64,000 nucleotides of DNA from Deltaproteobacteria bacterium (lineage in GTDB: Bacteria; Myxococcota_A; Polyangia; DRWM01; JAAZOP01). Both the position numbers and the translations under genes were made by a program. The stretch covers positions 33,981 through 97,980 of the forward strand of contig JACRCZ010000086.1 of the NCBI GenBank assembly GCA_016218765.1. Direction: 5' to 3'. Each line of letters opens with the position of its first letter. The stretch's first letter is position 1. Below, piece after piece: positions 52,527-61,109 of this stretch. The notes beneath the pieces were generated by a model, which did no database searches, was not told the origin of the DNA, and saw nothing but the letters and a program-made list of their open reading frames with translations.

Positions 52527-53902
52527 GGCTCGTTCGTCTCCTCCGGGCCGAGCATAAGCACGTCTTCGACGTCGGCCACCCAGGCCACGAGAGCGGCGAG
52601 GATCGCGGCGTTGCCGTCGAGCGTCAGGCCGTCGCCGTCCGCCACCCGGGCCGTCGATACCACGACCAGCCGACCCCCGCCACCGCCGTCCGGGTCGCCC
52701 GGCAGCCGCACCGCCGCGGCGAGCACCTGGGACGCGGTGGAGTCGGGCGGCCGCCAGGTGCGCGACGGGTCCCACCCGCCCTCGCCGTTCTCGAGCCAGC
52801 CGTCGGCGGACGAGCGGGCGAGCACTTCGACGGCCGCGCCGTCCTCGATGCGGATGGGCGAGGCGAAGGGGAACACGCCGGTCGCCTCGCCGGCCCCGCC
52901 GGGCAGGCGGACCTGGGCGCGGACGAACGGCGGGTAGCTCAGGAAGAGCCGCCCGGGACCGGAGGGCACCGAGACCCTCGCGCAGCTCGGGTCGACCACG
53001 ACGTCGCCCCCGAGGGACATTCCGGTCCCGGCGAGCAGCCGCGACGGATCGGACGGCGACGCCGCCAGCTCGAACGCGCCGCGGCCGTCGCGTGCCGCGT
53101 TGCGTCCGCCCAGGATCAGCACCCCGCCGCCGGCGGCCAGCATCGCATCGACGGCGCGCTTCGCGTCCGCCGGCAGGGGTCCGGCGCCGTCGGCGAGCAC
53201 GATGAGCGCGGCCAGACCGGTCGCGGACGTCGCGTCGACTCGTGCCAGGGCGAAGTCGGACAGACCGGCCACCAGGGCATCGATGCTCGTGCCCGGCGCC
53301 GCGAGGACGCCGACCTGCACGGGACCGCGGATCACGCGGTGCATGGCCAGAAGCACCTGCACGGCCGGCCGGCCGCGCTCCGGCGACAGGTCCGACACGG
53401 GGGTCAGGCGATCGCCGAGGGCCACGACGAGCGCGCGGACGGCGTCGGGATCGCCCCCGGTCCGGGGCAGCACGCCCAGGCCGCGCAGCGCGGTCACGGC
53501 GTCCTGGTCCTGCGGCCCGATGGAGACGTCGGTGCGCAGCAGCCGCGGCGCGGCGCCCTCCAGCGCCTCGACGGCAGCCACCAGGCCGGCGTCGAACGTC
53601 CCGGAGGACGAGGTCGCCGGGTCGGGCACGAACAGGCGCAGGCGCACGGGTGGACCTTCCTCGTCGAGCAGCCAGGCCGCGGCGTCCGCCAGGCGCTGCA
53701 GCGCGTCCTCGGACAGCGCCGGCGCCGGGGCGGGTGCCACGGGCGGGGGCGGAGCCGGTTCCACGGGCGAGACCGGAGGAGGAGGCGGCGGCGGCGGCGG
53801 CAGGGGCCGAGGGCAGCCGGCCGAGGGCGCGGCGACGAACGCGGCGAGGAGCATGCCCCACGCCGTCGTCCGAGAAGCTCCGCGGCCGACGTTCCGCACC
53901 AT
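52523..53902 (-). CDS. GldG/DUF4350-like exported protein
   Basis: 459 residues from ATG 53902. The signal ends A-A-P-S-A-G-C-P-R, a lipobox candidate, then eight consecutive prolines. From about 70 to 430 it resembles the GldG/ABC-type uncharacterised transport-system domain: V-R-L-R-L-F-V-P, a Rossmann-like A-A-G-G-G-V-L-I-L-G-G, and a late G-D-P-D-G-G-G-G-G-R-L-V-V-V-S. In gliding bacteria such proteins pair with ABC subunits, but no ABC genes are adjacent. Coupled to the lipoprotein gene by a four-base overlap. Confidence 0.66.
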   Translation of the reverse strand: MVRNVGRGASRTTAWGMLLAAFVAAPSAGCPRPLPPPPPPPPPVSPVEPAPPPPVAPAPAPALSEDALQRLADAAAWLLDEEGPPVRLRLFVPDPATSSSGTFDAGLVAAVEALEGAAPRLLRTDVSIGPQDQDAVTALRGLGVLPRTGGDPDAVRALVVALGDRLTPVSDLSPERGRPAVQVLLAMHRVIRGPVQVGVLAAPGTSIDALVAGLSDFALARVDATSATGLAALIVLADGAGPLPADAKRAVDAMLAAGGGVLILGGRNAARDGRGAFELAASPSDPSRLLAGTGMSLGGDVVVDPSCARVSVPSGPGRLFLSYPPFVRAQVRLPGGAGEATGVFPFASPIRIEDGAAVEVLARSSADGWLENGEGGWDPSRTWRPPDSTASQVLAAAVRLPGDPDGGGGGRLVVVSTARVADGDGLTLDGNAAILAALVAWVADVEDVLMLGPEETNEP

Positions 53903-54106
53903 CGCCCCGCCTTCCTCGACGCCGCGCCTTCCGGACGCGGCGTCACGCCTGCCCCCGGATACCGGATACCAGCGCCGGGCGCCCCGGACAAGTTTCGAAC
54001 GCTCCGCCAGGTCCCGCGCTTCCGGCATTCCCCGCCCTCCCCCGTTCTTGCCGCGCTTCTCCCTGTCCCTTCTCGCGGCCGCCGGGTTCTGCTATCGCTG
54101 CGCGCG

Positions 54107-55387
54107 ATGCGGAGTCGAGCGGGCCGCGACGATTGGGGCGAGTACCTGCGGGCGCTGGAGGTGCTGAATGTGGAGCTCTTGCGGCCGAAGGACGAGGTGA
54201 CGTGCGCGCTGTCGCGGCGGGACCGGCGGCCCGAGGCGCACCGGGTGTCGGGCGCGTTCCTGCGCGAGCTGGGCGATCCCCAGCGTGCGTTCCCGGCGAT
54301 CCACGTGACGGGCACGTCGGGCAAAGGCTCCGTGTGCTGGCTCGTAGCCCACGGGCTGCGCGCCGCCGGGTTGCGGGTCGGGCTGCACGTGTCCCCCTAC
54401 CTCCAGGTCGCGACCGAGAAGATCTGGATCGATGGACGATACCTCGACGGCCGGAGCTTCGCGCGCATCGTGGACTTCGTGGCGCCCGTCGCCCGCCGCT
54501 ACCGCACGGCCGAGTGTCCGGCGACGGTGCACGGCATGGCGTCGGCGGCGGTGGCCTTCGAGGCTTTCCGGCGGGCGCGGGTGGACGTGGCGGTGGTCGA
54601 GGCGTGTTGTGGCGGCCGCTGGGACGTCACCGCGCACCTCGACACGCGTGTTGCCGTCGTGACCTCGGTCGGTGACGATCACCGCGACGTGCTGGGCCCG
54701 ACGGTGCGTGACGTGGCGTGGCACAAGGCGGGGATCCTGCGACGTCGCGCGTCCGCGGTCTCCGGGGTGTCGGGGGCGGCGCGCGAGGTGTTCCGCACCG
54801 AGGCGCGCCGGCTGGGCGTCGCGCTCCGGGAGATCCCGACGCGGGGGCGCAACGTCGGCGCCGTCAACCGCGAGCTGGCCGAGGCGGCCCTTGCGGCGTG
54901 GGGCGCGCATCTCCCGGACGAGGCGGTCGTTCCGCCCTTCCCCGGGCGGCTCGAGACCGTGGCGGAGCGCCCTCGGGTCGTGCTGGACATCGCCCACAAC
55001 GCGCAGAAGGCGCGCGGGCTGGTGCGGTCGCTCCCGCGGTTCCCCGGGCGCGAGGTGTTGGTTGCCGGGGTGTTGCGCGGGAAGCACCCCACGTCGCTCT
55101 TCCGTGCGTTGGCGGCGCGTTTCCGCCGCGTGGTCTTCACGGAGCCGCGGGTCGTGGGCAAGCCCGGCTACCCCGCGGCAACGCTCCGCGCGACGCTCGC
55201 CCCGCTGTTCGACGAGGCCCGGTGCGAGGCCGATGCCGGCCGGGCGGTGGACGTCGCGTTGCGCATGGCGAGGCGCGACGGCTCGGTCGTCGTCACCGGC
55301 TCGGCCTACCTCGTGGGCGCGCTGCGCGGCCGGTGGTTTCCTGACCGCGCGGTCCTCGCCGCCCGTACTTCGCGACCGGGACCCTAG
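54107..55387 (+). CDS. folC: folylpolyglutamate/dihydrofolate synthase family protein
   Basis: 426 residues from ATG 54107. Mur-ligase-type fold. The P-loop is H-V-T-G-T-S-G-K-G-S-V (FolC has T-N-G-K-G-S). H-V-S-P-Y-L replaces T-S-P-H-L, and C-C-G-G-R-W-D-V-T replaces G-G-R-L-D-A-T. V-V-T-S-V-G-D-D-H-R-D-V-L-G-P-T and W-H-K-A-G-I complete the set, then a C-terminal glutamate-ligase domain (V-L-D-I-A-H-N). The small departures leave open another gamma-glutamyl ligase. It is divergent from the GldG-like pair. Confidence 0.82.
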   Translation: MRSRAGRDDWGEYLRALEVLNVELLRPKDEVTCALSRRDRRPEAHRVSGAFLRELGDPQRAFPAIHVTGTSGKGSVCWLVAHGLRAAGLRVGLHVSPYLQVATEKIWIDGRYLDGRSFARIVDFVAPVARRYRTAECPATVHGMASAAVAFEAFRRARVDVAVVEACCGGRWDVTAHLDTRVAVVTSVGDDHRDVLGPTVRDVAWHKAGILRRRASAVSGVSGAAREVFRTEARRLGVALREIPTRGRNVGAVNRELAEAALAAWGAHLPDEAVVPPFPGRLETVAERPRVVLDIAHNAQKARGLVRSLPRFPGREVLVAGVLRGKHPTSLFRALAARFRRVVFTEPRVVGKPGYPAATLRATLAPLFDEARCEADAGRAVDVALRMARRDGSVVVTGSAYLVGALRGRWFPDRAVLAARTSRPGP

Positions 55388-57585
55388 ATTGCCAAATCCC
55401 CGCCCGAGTCGGGGCCGAGGCAGGAGCGGTTGCCTTCGCCGACCAGCGGTGGCGGGGGGAACGGCGGCGCCAGCCGCTCGGCCGCTCCCGCGGGCCGCGG
55501 GGGAGGCGTCGCGGAATCGAGCCATGCGCGCCACGCCTCGTCGGTCACCGGCTGATCCGCGAAGGGCCAGACGAGGTCGCCGCGGACCGAGACCACGGCG
55601 CCGCGGGCGAGCACGGGGCCCTGCGGCGTGTCGATCACGACGTAGAGCACATCGATGCCGCCGACGCCGTCCACCGTCGCGCCCCGCGATGCCACCCAGC
55701 GCGGATCGCCGGGATCCACCGCATCCGCCGCGGCCGCCTCCGCGAGAATCGACTCCGCCCAGCTCCCGGCCCGCGCCACGATCGCGAGCTGGTCCTCGCT
55801 CCATTCCTCCCCGCGCAGGTCGGCCCGGACGATTCCGCCCAGCGCCCGCGCCAGACGCTCGACCGACAAGAGCAGCTCCTGGATGCGGTAGGCGACCGAT
55901 TGCTCGGGGCCGCGCGGATCCTCCAGCTCGGTCTCGGGAAGGACGCCGAGCGCCGCGAGTCGCCCGAGCATCCCGGCGGCCTCCGCTGCGACGTCGTCGA
56001 AGAACCGGGGCACGGTCGCGACGGCACCGTGCGGGGACGCGGCGCCGGCAGGAACGCAATCGGGCGCGCCGCGGCCGGCGGGCGGCGCGGGCCGGCGGAA
56101 CAGAACGCCGCCGGCGCCGCCCCACGGCTCCAGCGCCGCGGAGAGCGCGCCCCAGGCCGCCGCCTCGACACGGACCCGGCCGCCGGCCGCCACCGCTCCC
56201 GGGTCCGCCCGCACCGCAACACCGGACGGCCCGGGCGCCGCGACGGCTCCTCCCATCGCCAGGCCCGGGCGCGCCGTCACCGCCGCAGGGGGAAAGGGCG
56301 CGGCCGGTCCGAGCCAACGCGCGACCTGGTCGCACGCGACGCACCGGTCTTCGCCGACCGGCCCCGGGAGCAGGCCCATCGTGCCCCGCGGCGGGACGCC
56401 CGGAGCCGCCAACACGGCGCGGATCGAGCCTCCGGCGTTCGCCGGCAGCTCCCCGCCGGGCAGGACTGACGCCCGGAACGCCGTCACGGCCTCGGTCGCA
56501 TCCGTTCCATGCCAGGAGCGGCCGCACCATTCGAGCAGCCGGGCGGCGCGGTCCCACAGCACGCCGACGTCGTCGTCGCCGGAGCGGGCATCGGCGAGCA
56601 GCCGCAGGACGAGCGAGCCGGTCGCGTCGTCGGCCAGATCGGCCGCGGCCGACGGACCTGCCAGGTCGAGCCAGAGCAGGGTGCGCAACAGGGCGCGGCC
56701 CCGCGCGGACGCCACGGCCTCGACGGTGCGGAAGACGCGGAAATCAACCTCCCGGCCGAGCAAGGCCGTGGAGTACACGTCGTCGGCCGCACGGATGCGG
56801 GACAGCGCCTCCTGGAACAGGGGCGTCGCGGCAGGCGGCAAGTCGGGCCAGGGAAGATCGTCGAACGGCACAAGCAGCGGGACGAAGCCTGCGTCCGCGT
56901 GCGCCTCACCCCCCTCCCAGTCCTCCTCCGGCTCGGCGGCCGCAGGATCCGGGCGCGCGCCCTCGGCGCCGAGCAGGTGGGCGCCGACGGCGAAGATCGC
57001 GATCACGCGGTCCAACGCCCCCAGCTCGGGAGGCGGATCGTCGAGCGACCGGCGGCGCAGCTCGATGCCGCGCCGGACGACCGCGTGCAGCGCGCGGTGC
57101 ACGATCGGCCCGACGAAGCTCTCCTCGACGTCGCGCTGCACCGCCGCACCGACTCCCCGCACGACGTCCAGGAGCAGAGCGGGCGTGACGAAGCTCGGCA
57201 ACCCCAGCCGCTCGTTGCGCTCGTAGACCTGGAACGCCCCCCGCGCCGGCGAGGCGGCCAGGAAGAAGCCGTCCCGGGAAAGCCGGTGCAGGTGCTCGTT
57301 CGTCAGGCCCGGGTACCAGTCCAGGTTCGTGATCGATCGGGCGTCGGCGAGCGGTCCCGAGTCGTGGGCGGCCGCCCGGCCGGGCGGCGAAGCGCCCGCG
57401 TCCGACGCCGGCGCATCGGCGCGCGACGGCCCCGCGGCGTCCGCCGCGGGGGAGTCGCGACGGCAGGAGCAGGACGGGGCGAGGCTCCCGGCGCCGAGGC
57501 ATGGCACGAGGACTGCAGACGCTGCGACGATGATGTTCCAGTTGTGCCGCCGCCTGATCACGCCGGATCCCTCGCCGGATCGCAT
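55384..57585 (-). CDS. DUF3160-family exported lipoprotein
   Basis: 733 residues from ATG 57585; a GTG at 57561 with AGGGA eight bases upstream would shorten the lead to a more normal signal. The N-terminus ends A-P-S-C-S-C-R-R, a lipobox candidate. A long Pro/Ala/Asp linker precedes the DUF3160-like part, which includes L-T-N-E-H-L-H-R-L-S, Y-E-R-N-E-R-L-G-L-P-S-F-V-T and L-L-L-R-L-L-type helices. The C-terminal third is beta-rich. Function unknown. It overlaps folC by 4 bp at the 3' end. Confidence 0.78.
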   Translation of the reverse strand: MRSGEGSGVIRRRHNWNIIVAASAVLVPCLGAGSLAPSCSCRRDSPAADAAGPSRADAPASDAGASPPGRAAAHDSGPLADARSITNLDWYPGLTNEHLHRLSRDGFFLAASPARGAFQVYERNERLGLPSFVTPALLLDVVRGVGAAVQRDVEESFVGPIVHRALHAVVRRGIELRRRSLDDPPPELGALDRVIAIFAVGAHLLGAEGARPDPAAAEPEEDWEGGEAHADAGFVPLLVPFDDLPWPDLPPAATPLFQEALSRIRAADDVYSTALLGREVDFRVFRTVEAVASARGRALLRTLLWLDLAGPSAAADLADDATGSLVLRLLADARSGDDDVGVLWDRAARLLEWCGRSWHGTDATEAVTAFRASVLPGGELPANAGGSIRAVLAAPGVPPRGTMGLLPGPVGEDRCVACDQVARWLGPAAPFPPAAVTARPGLAMGGAVAAPGPSGVAVRADPGAVAAGGRVRVEAAAWGALSAALEPWGGAGGVLFRRPAPPAGRGAPDCVPAGAASPHGAVATVPRFFDDVAAEAAGMLGRLAALGVLPETELEDPRGPEQSVAYRIQELLLSVERLARALGGIVRADLRGEEWSEDQLAIVARAGSWAESILAEAAAADAVDPGDPRWVASRGATVDGVGGIDVLYVVIDTPQGPVLARGAVVSVRGDLVWPFADQPVTDEAWRAWLDSATPPPRPAGAAERLAPPFPPPPLVGEGNRSCLGPDSGGDLAI

Positions 57586-57655
57586 CCTACGAGCCGGGCG
57601 GGGGTGGGACAAGAGACTGGCGCGGGTGGAGGCCGGCCATCCCCGCGAGTGCAGT

Positions 57656-57684
57656 GTTGAAACAGGTAGCAGTTCAACGTTGAA
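57656..57684. promoter_or_regulatory. palindromic site upstream of the di-haem cytochrome
   Basis: GTTGAA, ten bases, then the perfect palindrome TTCAACGTTGAA (57673-57684) in an AT-rich pocket. Half-sites resemble those at 60988-61005 upstream of the radical SAM gene. It could be an operator for a redox or haem regulator. Confidence 0.5.
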
Positions 57685-57774
57685 TATTGTATGGTCGGGG
57701 TCGTCAATGGCTCCGCGGCACGGTGCCGTGGACGTTTTCGTTGTGCCCGAGGGGGCGACTAAGGCGGAGGCAAG

Positions 57775-58014
57775 ATGAAGCGGGAATCGAAGCGAGGTCG
57801 TCGGTCTTCCTTGGTGGCTGCGGTCGTGCTTGTGGTCGGCTTCGTCATCGGCGCGGTGGCCGTTGCCGATGGGATTCCGGCGATTCCGCACACGCTCGAG
57901 GGTCGGGCCGCGTGCCTGACCTGTCACGGCGAGGGCAAGCTGAAGCCGGCTCCGGCGGACCATGCGGGTCGTGCCGACGCGACGTGCACCGGCTGCCATC
58001 ACGCCGCGCCGTAG
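57775..58014 (+). CDS. small di-haem c-type cytochrome
   Basis: 79 residues from ATG 57775 (GGAGG upstream). The N-terminal 32 residues form a signal or anchor (S-L-V-A-A-V-V-L-V-V-G-F-V-I-G-A-V). Two C-x-x-C-H haem-binding motifs follow: C-L-T-C-H and C-T-G-C-H. It is short even for a multihaem cytochrome, about two haems on 45 mature residues, like one half of a cytochrome c7. Likely a periplasmic electron carrier. Located 96 bp before the convergent haem-synthesis fusion gene. Confidence 0.86.
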   Translation: MKRESKRGRRSSLVAAVVLVVGFVIGAVAVADGIPAIPHTLEGRAACLTCHGEGKLKPAPADHAGRADATCTGCHHAAP

Positions 58015-58110
58015 TCTCGTACCACGCTTTCATCACCGGCATCGTGACGACCCCTGGGGTCGGCTGGGTTCGTGTGGTGTTTCGCCTCCAAGCGGGCGAT
58101 CTTCTTGCCC

Positions 58111-59610
58111 CTACGGGCAGACGGCCTCTTCCTTCATGAAGCGATAGGACTCGGTTCGCGCGGATTCCTCGGAGAGGCGGACGAGGCCGGGGACGTCGCT
58201 TGGGCGGGAGCAGGAGACGAGCTCCTGGAGGTGGACGACTTCGACTCCGGCGGCGCTCTGCAGGGCCGGATCGACGCCTCGCGGGACGGAGAGATCGAGC
58301 ACGAGGGCGCGGCGTCCGGCGAGGAGGGGGGCGTGCTCGGCGCGGATGATCGGCTCCTTGGCGCCGGAGGCGACGATGATGACGTCCGATCCGCCCAGCA
58401 CCTCGGGCACCCGATCCACGCCGATGACCTCGATGCGGTCCCTGGCAAGTCCCTCGAGGGGCGGGGACTTGCGGAAGAAGGCCCAGAGGATTTTCCTGGG
58501 GCGGTCGCCGAGGCGGGCGACGACGGCGCGGCCGACGGCGCCGGTGCCGATGACCAGGACGGTTTCCTGGTCGAGGGAGGGGCGGCTGTTGGCGAGGCGG
58601 GCTGCGCAGAGGTCCTCGGCCTCGCGGGTTTCCAGGCCGGTCATGACGGCCTGGCGGACGCGGCGGGCGATGTTGAGCGCTTCCGTGACGTAGCGTTCCA
58701 GGCGTGGTCCCGCGGTTTCCGCGACGCGGCCGCGTTCGAGCGCCTCCTTGACCTGCTGGACGATCGCGGTTTCGCCGAACAGGTTCGCGTAGGCGCCGGA
58801 GAGCACCAGCGAGAGGTGGACGAAGGCGTCGCGGCCGGCGTGGATGTAGCGGCGGTCCGGCGGGATCGTGTGCAGGCGCATGCCGTGCACGACGAGCTCG
58901 CGCACGATCGGGTTGGCGCCGGCGATCATGTAGACCTCGAACCGGTTGCAGGTGTTGAGGACGAAGAACTCGTCGACGGGCCGCAGCGCGGCGAGCGTGG
59001 AGCGCAGGCGTCGGTCCTCGCCGGCGTCGCGGCAGACGCGCTCGAGCGCCGCGACGTCCAGGCTGCGCTGGTCGGCGCCGATGACGACGAGCTCGGCGTT
59101 GGTCACCGACTCGAGCTGCCGTTTGAGCACGGTCTTGATGACGCGGGCCTTGCGGAAGTCGGTGCCGCCGGTGCCGACGCTCACGGTCGCGGTGCCGAGA
59201 TCGAACGCGGCGGGCAGGAGCAGGTCGCCGCCGTCGGAGCAGCCCTCGTCGCCGCAGACCAGCGGGGGCTTGCCGGAGCCGTTGCCCGCCTGCGGGCGCG
59301 ACAGCGCCAGCACTTCGTCGTTCTGCGCGGCGTCTTCGGACACCGCGTGCACCATCCACACGCCGAGCAGGTCGGCGGGCTGGAACGGCCGGAGCTGGAG
59401 CTCGAGCAGGCCGGCCGTGGCCAGCTCGTGGATCTCCGGAAGGGCCTCGGGCGCCACGACGATGATTCTCGCACCCGTCTCCAGGAGCCGCTCGAGCCTG
59501 CGCACGGCGGTACGTCCGGCGCCGACGACCAGGACGGTGCGGCCTTCCAGTCGCAGATGGACCGGGTAGGTGCGACGGTCCTTGGGCTCGTGTTCGTCTG
59601 AGTCGTTCAC
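58111..59610 (-). CDS. hemA: fusion of precorrin-2 dehydrogenase (CysG-N/Met8-type) and glutamyl-tRNA reductase
   Basis: 499 residues from GTG 59610 (GGGAGG seven bases upstream; TTG 59616 is too close). The N-terminal domain (about 15-165) is the NAD-dependent precorrin-2 dehydrogenase/sirohydrochlorin ferrochelatase of siroheme synthesis: V-L-V-V-G-A-G-R-T-A and H-A-V-S-E-D in place of the usual A-T-D-D. From about 175 it is glutamyl-tRNA reductase: N-T-C-N-R-F-E-V-Y-M with catalytic Cys 221, then the NADPH site V-L-V-I-G-T-G-A-V-G. One polypeptide thus starts and branches tetrapyrrole synthesis. Followed upstream by an AhbC/AhbD-type gene. Confidence 0.9.
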   Translation of the reverse strand: MNDSDEHEPKDRRTYPVHLRLEGRTVLVVGAGRTAVRRLERLLETGARIIVVAPEALPEIHELATAGLLELQLRPFQPADLLGVWMVHAVSEDAAQNDEVLALSRPQAGNGSGKPPLVCGDEGCSDGGDLLLPAAFDLGTATVSVGTGGTDFRKARVIKTVLKRQLESVTNAELVVIGADQRSLDVAALERVCRDAGEDRRLRSTLAALRPVDEFFVLNTCNRFEVYMIAGANPIVRELVVHGMRLHTIPPDRRYIHAGRDAFVHLSLVLSGAYANLFGETAIVQQVKEALERGRVAETAGPRLERYVTEALNIARRVRQAVMTGLETREAEDLCAARLANSRPSLDQETVLVIGTGAVGRAVVARLGDRPRKILWAFFRKSPPLEGLARDRIEVIGVDRVPEVLGGSDVIIVASGAKEPIIRAEHAPLLAGRRALVLDLSVPRGVDPALQSAAGVEVVHLQELVSCSRPSDVPGLVRLSEESARTESYRFMKEEAVCP

Positions 59611-59652
59611 GGGCAATCCTCCCGACCCCCGGCGCCGCCGGCCATCTCCCGG

Positions 59653-60888
59653 CTAGGCCACGTCCCCGGCGGCGCCCGGCCGCCGAGGCTCGGGTCCGCG
59701 AGCGGTGTCGTCCGTCACCGCGCGGCCCGGAACGTGGGTGCAGAACGGCTCCTCGCCCAGAGCGTCGCCGCCCATGGCGAAGGCGCGGGCCCGGCAGCCG
59801 CCGCACACCTGGCGATACTCGCACACGCCGCACCGCCCGTGGTACTCGGCCCGCCGGCGCATCGCCTGGAACAGCGGGGCGTCGCGCCAGATGGCGTGGA
59901 AATCGAACCCGTTCGCCCGCAGGTCGCCGGCCGGAGTATCGAGGAACCCGCAGATCTGCACGATGCCCACGTGCGAGACGAACGCGAAACCCTGGCCACC
60001 CAGGCATCCCAGCACCGGAGGGCGGCGACCGCCCGGCCGCGACGGGACGCCGACGCCGGAGGCGTGCCCGTGACCCGGGCCGCGGCCGTGGCCGCCGCGC
60101 AGCGAGCCGCCGGCCTGGCGGACGACGCGGTTGTAGTGCGGCGCGCAGGTAGGCTTGAGCTCCAGTCCCCGCACGTCCCGCCGTTCCGCCAGCCATCCCA
60201 GCACGCGCTCGTACTCGTCCGGCGGAATCTCCTCCGCGGCCATCGTCGCCGCGCGGCCCGTGGGGACCAGCAGGAAGGGATGGAAGGCGACGGCGCCGAG
60301 CTCGAGCGCCAGGTCGAGGAGCCGCGGCAAATCGGCCGCGTTGCGGCGGGTCACGGTGGTGTTGATCTGGAATTCGAGCCCCGTCGCGCGCGCGGCTTTC
60401 GCGGCGGCCAGGACCTGTTCGAAGGCGCCCGGAACACCGCGGAACGCGTCGTGGCTCGCCGCGTCGGCCCCGTCGATCGAGAGCGAGATGCGTTGGATCC
60501 CCGCGTCCTTCATGTCCCGGCAGGCCTGCTCGGTCACCAGCGCCCCGCAGGGGGCCGCCACCGGTCGCAGGCCGCGGTCGGCCGCCGCCCGCGCGATCTC
60601 CAGGAAGTCCGCGCGCAGCATCGGCTCGCCGCCCGTCAGGATCAGGATCGGCTTGGCGAACGAGGCCACGTTGTCGACGAAGCGCAGCGCCTCCGCCGTC
60701 GTGAACTCGCCCTCGAACGGACCCCGCCCCGCCGCGGCCCGGCAGTGCACGCAGCGGAGCGGACACGAGCGGGTCAGCTCCCAGGCGATGAGCAGGGGCG
60801 GCGGCCACTCCGTACCGCTGGCCGGGTCGGACTTCCCCTCCTGCATCGCCTGGTCTTCGCCGTTTTCTGGACGAGCCATTCGGATCAC
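59653..60888 (-). CDS. ahbD: AhbC/AhbD-type radical SAM haem-synthesis protein
   Basis: 411 residues from GTG 60888 (GGAGG five bases upstream; ATG 60879 or 60912 also possible). The radical SAM motif is C-P-L-R-C-V-H-C, then L-T-G-G-E-P-M-L. The C-terminal SPASM-like region has C-G-V-C-E-Y-R-Q-V-C-G-G-C-R-A-R-A, as in AhbC/AhbD and NirJ. A Gly/His-rich insert lies before G-C-L-G-G-Q-G-F-A-F-V. In the alternative route, siroheme is decarboxylated and then turned into haem b by AhbC and AhbD. The AhbD choice is tentative. Pairs with the siroheme/GluTR fusion. Confidence 0.82.
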   Translation of the reverse strand: MIRMARPENGEDQAMQEGKSDPASGTEWPPPLLIAWELTRSCPLRCVHCRAAAGRGPFEGEFTTAEALRFVDNVASFAKPILILTGGEPMLRADFLEIARAAADRGLRPVAAPCGALVTEQACRDMKDAGIQRISLSIDGADAASHDAFRGVPGAFEQVLAAAKAARATGLEFQINTTVTRRNAADLPRLLDLALELGAVAFHPFLLVPTGRAATMAAEEIPPDEYERVLGWLAERRDVRGLELKPTCAPHYNRVVRQAGGSLRGGHGRGPGHGHASGVGVPSRPGGRRPPVLGCLGGQGFAFVSHVGIVQICGFLDTPAGDLRANGFDFHAIWRDAPLFQAMRRRAEYHGRCGVCEYRQVCGGCRARAFAMGGDALGEEPFCTHVPGRAVTDDTARGPEPRRPGAAGDVA

Positions 60889-60942
60889 CACGGCCTCCGC
60901 CTGCGGCGGCATGCGTTTCACATGCCACGGAGGGAGAGTTCG

Positions 60943-60970
60943 ATCATACAATCCGTCCGCCGCCCGTCAA
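60943..60970 (-). promoter_or_regulatory. sigma-70-type promoter of the haem-synthesis genes
   Basis: On the minus strand TTGACG (60965-60970) and TATGAT (60943-60948) are separated by 16 bases, an unusually good match for this window. The start would be near 60937. Confidence 0.65.
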
Positions 60971-60987
60971 GGTCCGCCGTGGCCCCT

Positions 60988-61005
60988 GTTGAAATTTTCG
61001 TCAAC
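60988..61005. promoter_or_regulatory. palindromic site GTTGA-N8-TCAAC
   Basis: 5-bp inverted repeat in an AT-rich pocket, centred near 60996, upstream of the haem-synthesis promoter and between it and the response-regulator gene. Half-sites match those at 57656-57684. Confidence 0.45.
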
Positions 61006-61109
61006 GGTCGGGCTGGTGGACATGCGGATCATTCCGGTTTCCCTGTCGCCCACGATGCCTTAGACTTGCGGGTCGGGGTCCCCGTGATGCGGGGCGGAAG
61101 GCACGGGCG

